DNA from: Blautia sp.
GTDB lineage: Bacteria > Bacillota > Clostridia > Lachnospirales > Lachnospiraceae
Direction of reading: 5' to 3'
DNA: 64,000 nucleotides
NCBI GenBank assembly: GCA_022770365.1
Contig: JALEHU010000006.1
Location: forward strand, 36,846 to 100,845
Shown here: one piece after another, positions 60,601-64,000 of the stretch
Layout: every line of letters begins with the position of its first letter
Position numbering within the stretch: position 1 is the stretch's first letter
The notes under the pieces: generated by a model
Seen by the model: the letters and a program-made list of their open reading frames with translations, nothing else
Told to the model about the DNA's origin: nothing
The model's database searches: none
Program-made: the position numbers and the translations under genes

Positions 60601-62127
60601 ATGAGTACATGCAAATACAATGATAAAGTTGAAAAATGGGGCGTATTTGAAGTGGAGATGCCCGGAAAATCCGACGGAAATCCATTCACAGATTACACGA
60701 TCTCCGGAACTTTCTGCGGAAAAGAAGAGACGAAAACCGTTGACGGATTTTATGACGGAGACGGAATCTACAAGGTTCGTTTTATGCCGTCTTTCGAGGG
60801 AACATACATGTTTTCTGTAAAAGGAAGCTTTTCTGATGAGGTATTTGAGGGAAGCTTTACAGCAGGGAAACCATCCGAAAAAAATCATGGACCTGTCAGA
60901 GTTTCTCATACCTATCATATGTCATACGAAGACGGCAAACCATATTATTCCATTGGAACCACCTGTTATGTATGGGAGCTTCAGTCAGAAGAGCTGCAGA
61001 AAAAGACGCTGGAAACACTGGCAGACAGTGCGTTCAACAAAATCCGCTTCTGTATTTTCCCGAAACATTATGACTACAACCTTGGAGAACCGATCAGCTA
61101 TCCGTATGAAGGAACCCCTATGGACAGCTCTGTTCTGACCAAGGAAAACTTCCAGGAATATGTGGGATGCCCGGAAGGCAACAATTTTGATTACAAACGT
61201 TTTAATGTAAAACATTTCCAGCATATTGATGAATGTATTCAGAAACTGATGGATCTGGAAATCCAGGCTGACCTTATCGTCATGCATCCGTACGATCGCT
61301 GGGGATTCAGCCAGATGAGCGCAGAGTGCGATGATCTGTACTGGAAATATCTGATCGCCAGAGTCAGTGCATACCGGAATGTATGGTGGGCATTTGCCAA
61401 TGAATATGATCTGTTCCCGAAGAAGACCACAGAGGACTGGGAACGTTACGCACGGATCGTCTGTGAAAAGGATGTTTACAACCATCTTCGTTCTATCCAT
61501 AACTGCAGACCGTTCTATGATCACACAAGACCATGGATCACACACTGCAGTATCCAGAGGCAGGATCTTTACAAATCAGCGGAGCTGGTAAATGAATGGA
61601 GAGAGCGTTATAAAAAACCGGTTGTTCTGGATGAAATCGCATACGAAGGAAATATCCAGCATGGCTGGGGCAATATCAGCGGACAGGAGATGACCAGAAG
61701 ATTCTGGGAAGCATTCTGCCGCGGCGGATATCCGGGACATGGAGAAACCTATATGAACGAGAATGATATTCTCTGGTGGTCTCATGGCGGAGAACTTCAC
61801 GGGGAAAGCCCGGCACGCATCAAATTCCTGAAAAAATTCATGGATGAAACTCCTGCACCGGGACTTCGTCCGATGCAGAGGCAGTGGGATGAAGTGGCAG
61901 CCAACGTAGACGACAGCCTTGGAGCGCATAAATATTACATGTTCTATTACAGCTTTATGCGTCCGTCTTTCCGTGAATATTACTTTGACGATACTACAGA
62001 ATATGAAGTAGAAGTCATTGATACCTGGAATATGACTGTAGAGAATAAAGGAACATTCAAAGGAAAATTCAAAGTTGAATTGCCTGGAAGAGAATATATG
62101 GCAGTAAGAATTCGTGGAGTAGAGTAA
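60601..62127 (+). CDS. Cytoplasmic DUF5060/DUF4038/DUF5605-type glycoside hydrolase
   Basis: A 508-residue protein without signal peptide. An N-terminal beta-sandwich (about 1-95, DUF5060-like: KWGVFEVEMPGKSDGNPFTDY) precedes a TIM-barrel (about 115-410) of the DUF4038/GH140-like type, and a C-terminal beta domain (about 420-508, DUF5605-like). Candidate acid/base is Glu in WAFANEYDLF and nucleophile Glu in VVLDEIAYEG. These families are related to apiosidases and similar plant-glycan enzymes. Encoded after the importer permeases, it would cut the imported oligosaccharide inside the cell. The substrate is not known. Domain names are from recall of the family pattern, not a search. Confidence 0.8.
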   Translation: MSTCKYNDKVEKWGVFEVEMPGKSDGNPFTDYTISGTFCGKEETKTVDGFYDGDGIYKVRFMPSFEGTYMFSVKGSFSDEVFEGSFTAGKPSEKNHGPVRVSHTYHMSYEDGKPYYSIGTTCYVWELQSEELQKKTLETLADSAFNKIRFCIFPKHYDYNLGEPISYPYEGTPMDSSVLTKENFQEYVGCPEGNNFDYKRFNVKHFQHIDECIQKLMDLEIQADLIVMHPYDRWGFSQMSAECDDLYWKYLIARVSAYRNVWWAFANEYDLFPKKTTEDWERYARIVCEKDVYNHLRSIHNCRPFYDHTRPWITHCSIQRQDLYKSAELVNEWRERYKKPVVLDEIAYEGNIQHGWGNISGQEMTRRFWEAFCRGGYPGHGETYMNENDILWWSHGGELHGESPARIKFLKKFMDETPAPGLRPMQRQWDEVAANVDDSLGAHKYYMFYYSFMRPSFREYYFDDTTEYEVEVIDTWNMTVENKGTFKGKFKVELPGREYMAVRIRGVE

Positions 62128-62136
62128 AACTAAAAT

Positions 62137-62176
62137 AAACTGCTGCGCTGTGACTGGTGCAGCAGTTTATTTTTTT
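62137..62176 (+). terminator. Terminator of the importer/glycosidase operon
   Basis: AAACTGCTGC and GCAGCAGTTT form a perfect 10-bp stem with a 12-base loop, followed by ATTTTTTT. Confidence 0.93.
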
Positions 62177-62267
62177 GAAAGAATTATCAGAAAATTTAAA
62201 GATTTTAGAGATAAGATAAAATTAAATTCGGAAATGAATGAATAAATAAAATTTCAGGGGGTGTTCG

Positions 62268-62296
62268 TTGACATTGTTTAAAAATAAGTTTAAAAT
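62268..62296 (+). promoter_or_regulatory. Promoter of the LacI-family gene with GTTTAAA half-sites
   Basis: TTGACA, 17-base spacer, TAAAAT, a near-consensus promoter. GTTTAAA occurs twice within it (62276-62282 and 62288-62294). The same half-site is found at the importer promoter, which suggests the LacI protein represses its own gene too. Confidence 0.7.
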
Positions 62297-62373
62297 ATTT
62301 ATATGAATTATTAAACACTTCATGCCATGTGAAAGAATGTGTGTGAGAAAAAGAAACGGAGGAAACAAAGAAA

Positions 62374-63438
62374 GTGAAAGTAAAGTCAGTGGATATTGCA
62401 AAGAAGTTAAATATATCAAAAGCAACCGTGTCTCTGGCTTTGAACAATAAGCCCGGAGTCAGCGAAAAGACGAGGGAAAAAGTGCTGCTTTGTGCGGAAG
62501 AACTGAACGGAGAAAAACAGGAACAGCTAAAGCAGCTGGAAACACCCAAACTGATCAAGATTATTTTTATAAATAATAAATTGAACATTATCATAAATTC
62601 AGAAATGGATCTCTGGACACCGGCTTTTAATATTTATGACAGTGAGAGCAGGAAGATCGGATGTACATTAAGCATCACGTATGTGGAGGAGAATTCGGCG
62701 GATATCGAGAGGGCAATAGAAGAGGCGAACGGTGCAGATGTGGCAGGAGTCGTACTGTATGCAACAGAAATGAAGCCGGAACAGTACGAACCTTTCAGGA
62801 GAATCAGAAAGCCGATGATTGTTTATGACAATGATCTGACCAAGGAATGTCATTGTGTCGCCATCGACAATGTGTCAGCGGTGAGAGACGCGGTGGATTA
62901 TCTGACCGGAAGGGGCTGTGCAGATATAAAATATCTGGCAAATAAAATTGATATTTATAATTTTCTGCAGCGCCGTGCAGGTTTCCGCGCGGGTCTGCGT
63001 AAGAACAGGCTGGAACTGCATTCAGACTCCATTATCAAGATTGGGGATACCATGGATCATGTTCAGGAAAATATGAACCGTTATCTGGACAGTATCCGTC
63101 AATGGGATGGCAGTTATAAGCTGCCCGATGCATTTATAATGGAGAATTATCAGGTTTCTTTAGGAGTCATACGTGCTTTGGAAGACAAGGGTATTTCCAT
63201 TCCGGGAGATGTTTCTCTTATTGGAGTGGATGAACTTCCGCCGCTGACCCGTTTTAAAAATAACGTCCGGCTGACAACTGTAAGAATTGAGCATGCAGAG
63301 AGAGCAAGAATCGCCATGATGTTTCTCGTCTATGAGATGACCAGAGCGTCTGAGGGGAAAACGGAGTCAGGACTTAGAAACGGAAAGTTCAAATCCTATT
63401 GCAGCTGTGATCTATTGCCCGGAAACAGTGTAAAATAG
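62374..63438 (+). CDS. LacI-family transcriptional regulator
   Basis: A 354-residue regulator starting at GTG 62374 with GGAGG 11 bases upstream. The N-terminal helix-turn-helix and hinge are typical: VDIAKKLNISKATVSLALNN, PGVSEKTREKVLLCAEEL. The ligand domain (about 65-345) is a periplasmic-binding-protein fold with VYDNDLTKECHCVAIDN, FRAGLRKNRL and GVDELPP. It lies directly after the sugar importer/glycosidase operon and probably represses it until an intracellular sugar binds. The GTTTAAA motifs at both promoters are the likely DNA sites. Confidence 0.93.
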   Translation: MKVKSVDIAKKLNISKATVSLALNNKPGVSEKTREKVLLCAEELNGEKQEQLKQLETPKLIKIIFINNKLNIIINSEMDLWTPAFNIYDSESRKIGCTLSITYVEENSADIERAIEEANGADVAGVVLYATEMKPEQYEPFRRIRKPMIVYDNDLTKECHCVAIDNVSAVRDAVDYLTGRGCADIKYLANKIDIYNFLQRRAGFRAGLRKNRLELHSDSIIKIGDTMDHVQENMNRYLDSIRQWDGSYKLPDAFIMENYQVSLGVIRALEDKGISIPGDVSLIGVDELPPLTRFKNNVRLTTVRIEHAERARIAMMFLVYEMTRASEGKTESGLRNGKFKSYCSCDLLPGNSVK

Positions 63439-63462
63439 TCGTATAACATGCAATACTAATGC

Positions 63463-63504
63463 AAAGAGATGTATGTGGCGTTAAAGCAGATACATCTCTT
63501 TTTT
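63463..63504 (+). terminator. Terminator of the LacI gene
   Basis: AAAGAGATGTAT and ATACATCTCTTT form a perfect 12-bp stem with a 15-base loop, followed by TTT. Confidence 0.93.
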
Positions 63505-63574
63505 GACGGAGAAAATGCTGCTGACGCAGATAAAAACAACAGATGGTGTGGGTTTGAAATTTTTGCAAAAAATA

Positions 63575-63603
63575 TAGACTTTCTGTCGCAAAAATTATAT
63601 ACT
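63575..63603 (+). promoter_or_regulatory. Candidate promoter of the PotA-like gene
   Basis: TAGACT, 17-base spacer, TATACT, about 140 bases before ATG 63743. The rest of the 304-base gap after the LacI gene holds only the terminator and AT-rich sequence; the 75-residue ORF at 63469 begins in the terminator and is not credible. Confidence 0.4.
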
Positions 63604-63742
63604 ATGATTCATAGCACTTTTTTGAGGACCAAAGAAAAACAACAGTTTCCGCTTTTATTAAGCAGCAGTAAACCAAGGGTCTATCATGCGGTCTGAGATT
63701 GGCTATTTCTGAAAAAATTAAATACGACTGGAGGAATGAACG

Positions 63743-64000
63743 ATGAGTAATAAGTTGATTGATTTTGTCAACATTACCAAGTCCTACGGAACACAGACCG
63801 TTCTCGACGACCTGAATCTGTATATTCGTGAGAATGAGTTCCTGACTTTGCTGGGCCCGAGCGGCTGCGGCAAAACCACTACACTGCGCATCCTGGGAGG
63901 TTTTGAGAATCCGGATTCCGGACACGTGATCTTTGAAGGGAAAGATATCACCAATCTTCCGCCTAATAAGCGCCAGTTGAACACTGTTTTTCAGAAATAT
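63743..64000 (+). CDS. potA: PotA-like spermidine/putrescine ABC transporter ATPase, 3' truncated by window
   Basis: The first 86 codons of an ABC ATPase, cut by the window end. GGAGG precedes ATG 63743. [21 protein letters not shown], Walker [19 protein letters not shown] and the Q-loop NTVFQKY fit PotA/polyamine and related spermidine-type importers ([21 protein letters not shown]-like region). It would energise a polyamine importer with PotB/C/D expected downstream. Other CUT1/Fe3+ importer ATPases are close in sequence, so the polyamine assignment is likely but not certain. Confidence 0.82.
   Translation, partial: MSNKLIDFVNITKSYGTQTVLDDLNLYIRENEFLTLLGPSGCGKTTTLRILGGFENPDSGHVIFEGKDITNLPPNKRQLNTVFQKY

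Noticed and set aside
63469-63696. 75-residue ORF upstream of potA
   Set aside because: It starts inside the LacI terminator and has no ribosome site.

Overview
The window looks like the chromosome of a Gram-positive gut anaerobe of the Lachnospiraceae, probably near Blautia/Ruminococcus. Pointers are AGGAGG-type ribosome binding sites, a tRNA gene without encoded CCA, choline-binding-like wall repeats on secreted hydrolases, a BspA-type leucine-rich surface protein, a LytR-CpsA-Psr enzyme and UppP. The genus is inferred from gene style, not from a marker gene. Nearly all genes lie on the + strand; the one clear exception is a D,D-carboxypeptidase at 29547-30812.

Layout. (1) 1-1059: 3' end of a CdaR (YbbR) gene and an HPr gene. 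(2) 1145-7294: three secreted wall enzymes (YkuD L,D-transpeptidase, GH25 lysozyme, amidase_3) sharing the same type of wall-binding repeats. (3) 7339-38250: a large cell-surface polysaccharide locus. It holds the whole dTDP-L-rhamnose pathway (rmlB, rmlA, rmlC, rmlD, dispersed), a Wzm/Wzt ABC exporter whose Wzt has a C-terminal extension, a methyltransferase plus kinase-like pair, three tandem-domain GT2 proteins, two rhamnosyltransferase-like GT2 proteins, a WbaP/WcaJ-like initiating sugar-phosphate transferase, an LCP ligase and a DUF2142 GT-C-like membrane protein. Inside it, 8580-14831 is an unusual sub-cluster: an ATP-grasp/PLP-enzyme fusion, a second ATP-grasp ligase, two half-size SMR/EamA flippase-like proteins, an ArnC/GtrB-like polyprenyl-phosphate glycosyltransferase and a WecE-like sugar aminotransferase. 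(4) 38447-44435: HtrA, ClpX, a zinc-ribbon protein and the LRR/FnIII surface protein. (5) 44579-49138: tRNA-Leu(CAG) and carAB. (6) 49307-57080: uppP, glpK, an orphan ModA-like protein, a small membrane protein, GNAT, NUDIX, an orphan NMT1-like binding protein and malQ. (7) 57431-63438: a carbohydrate ABC importer (binding protein and two permeases), a cytoplasmic DUF5060/DUF5605-type glycosidase and a LacI regulator. (8) The 5' end of a PotA-like ATPase.

How it may work together. RmlA and RmlB make dTDP-4-keto-6-deoxyglucose, which RmlC/RmlD turn into dTDP-rhamnose and the WecE homologue would turn into a dTDP-4-amino-4,6-dideoxyhexose. The rhamnose backbone would start on undecaprenyl phosphate, be extended in the cytoplasm by the GT2 proteins, be capped by the methyltransferase/kinase pair, be exported by Wzm/Wzt and be attached to the wall by the LCP enzyme; UppP recycles the carrier. 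The amino sugar would be loaded on a lipid carrier, flipped by the SMR pair and added outside the cell, possibly by the DUF2142 protein. The ATP-grasp enzymes may aminoacylate it. That last system, and the apparent split WbdD-like chain terminator in a Gram-positive, are the most novel items. No IS element, prophage or CRISPR array was seen. One 171-bp MITE-like palindromic element with 10-bp terminal inverted repeats lies at 37074-37244.
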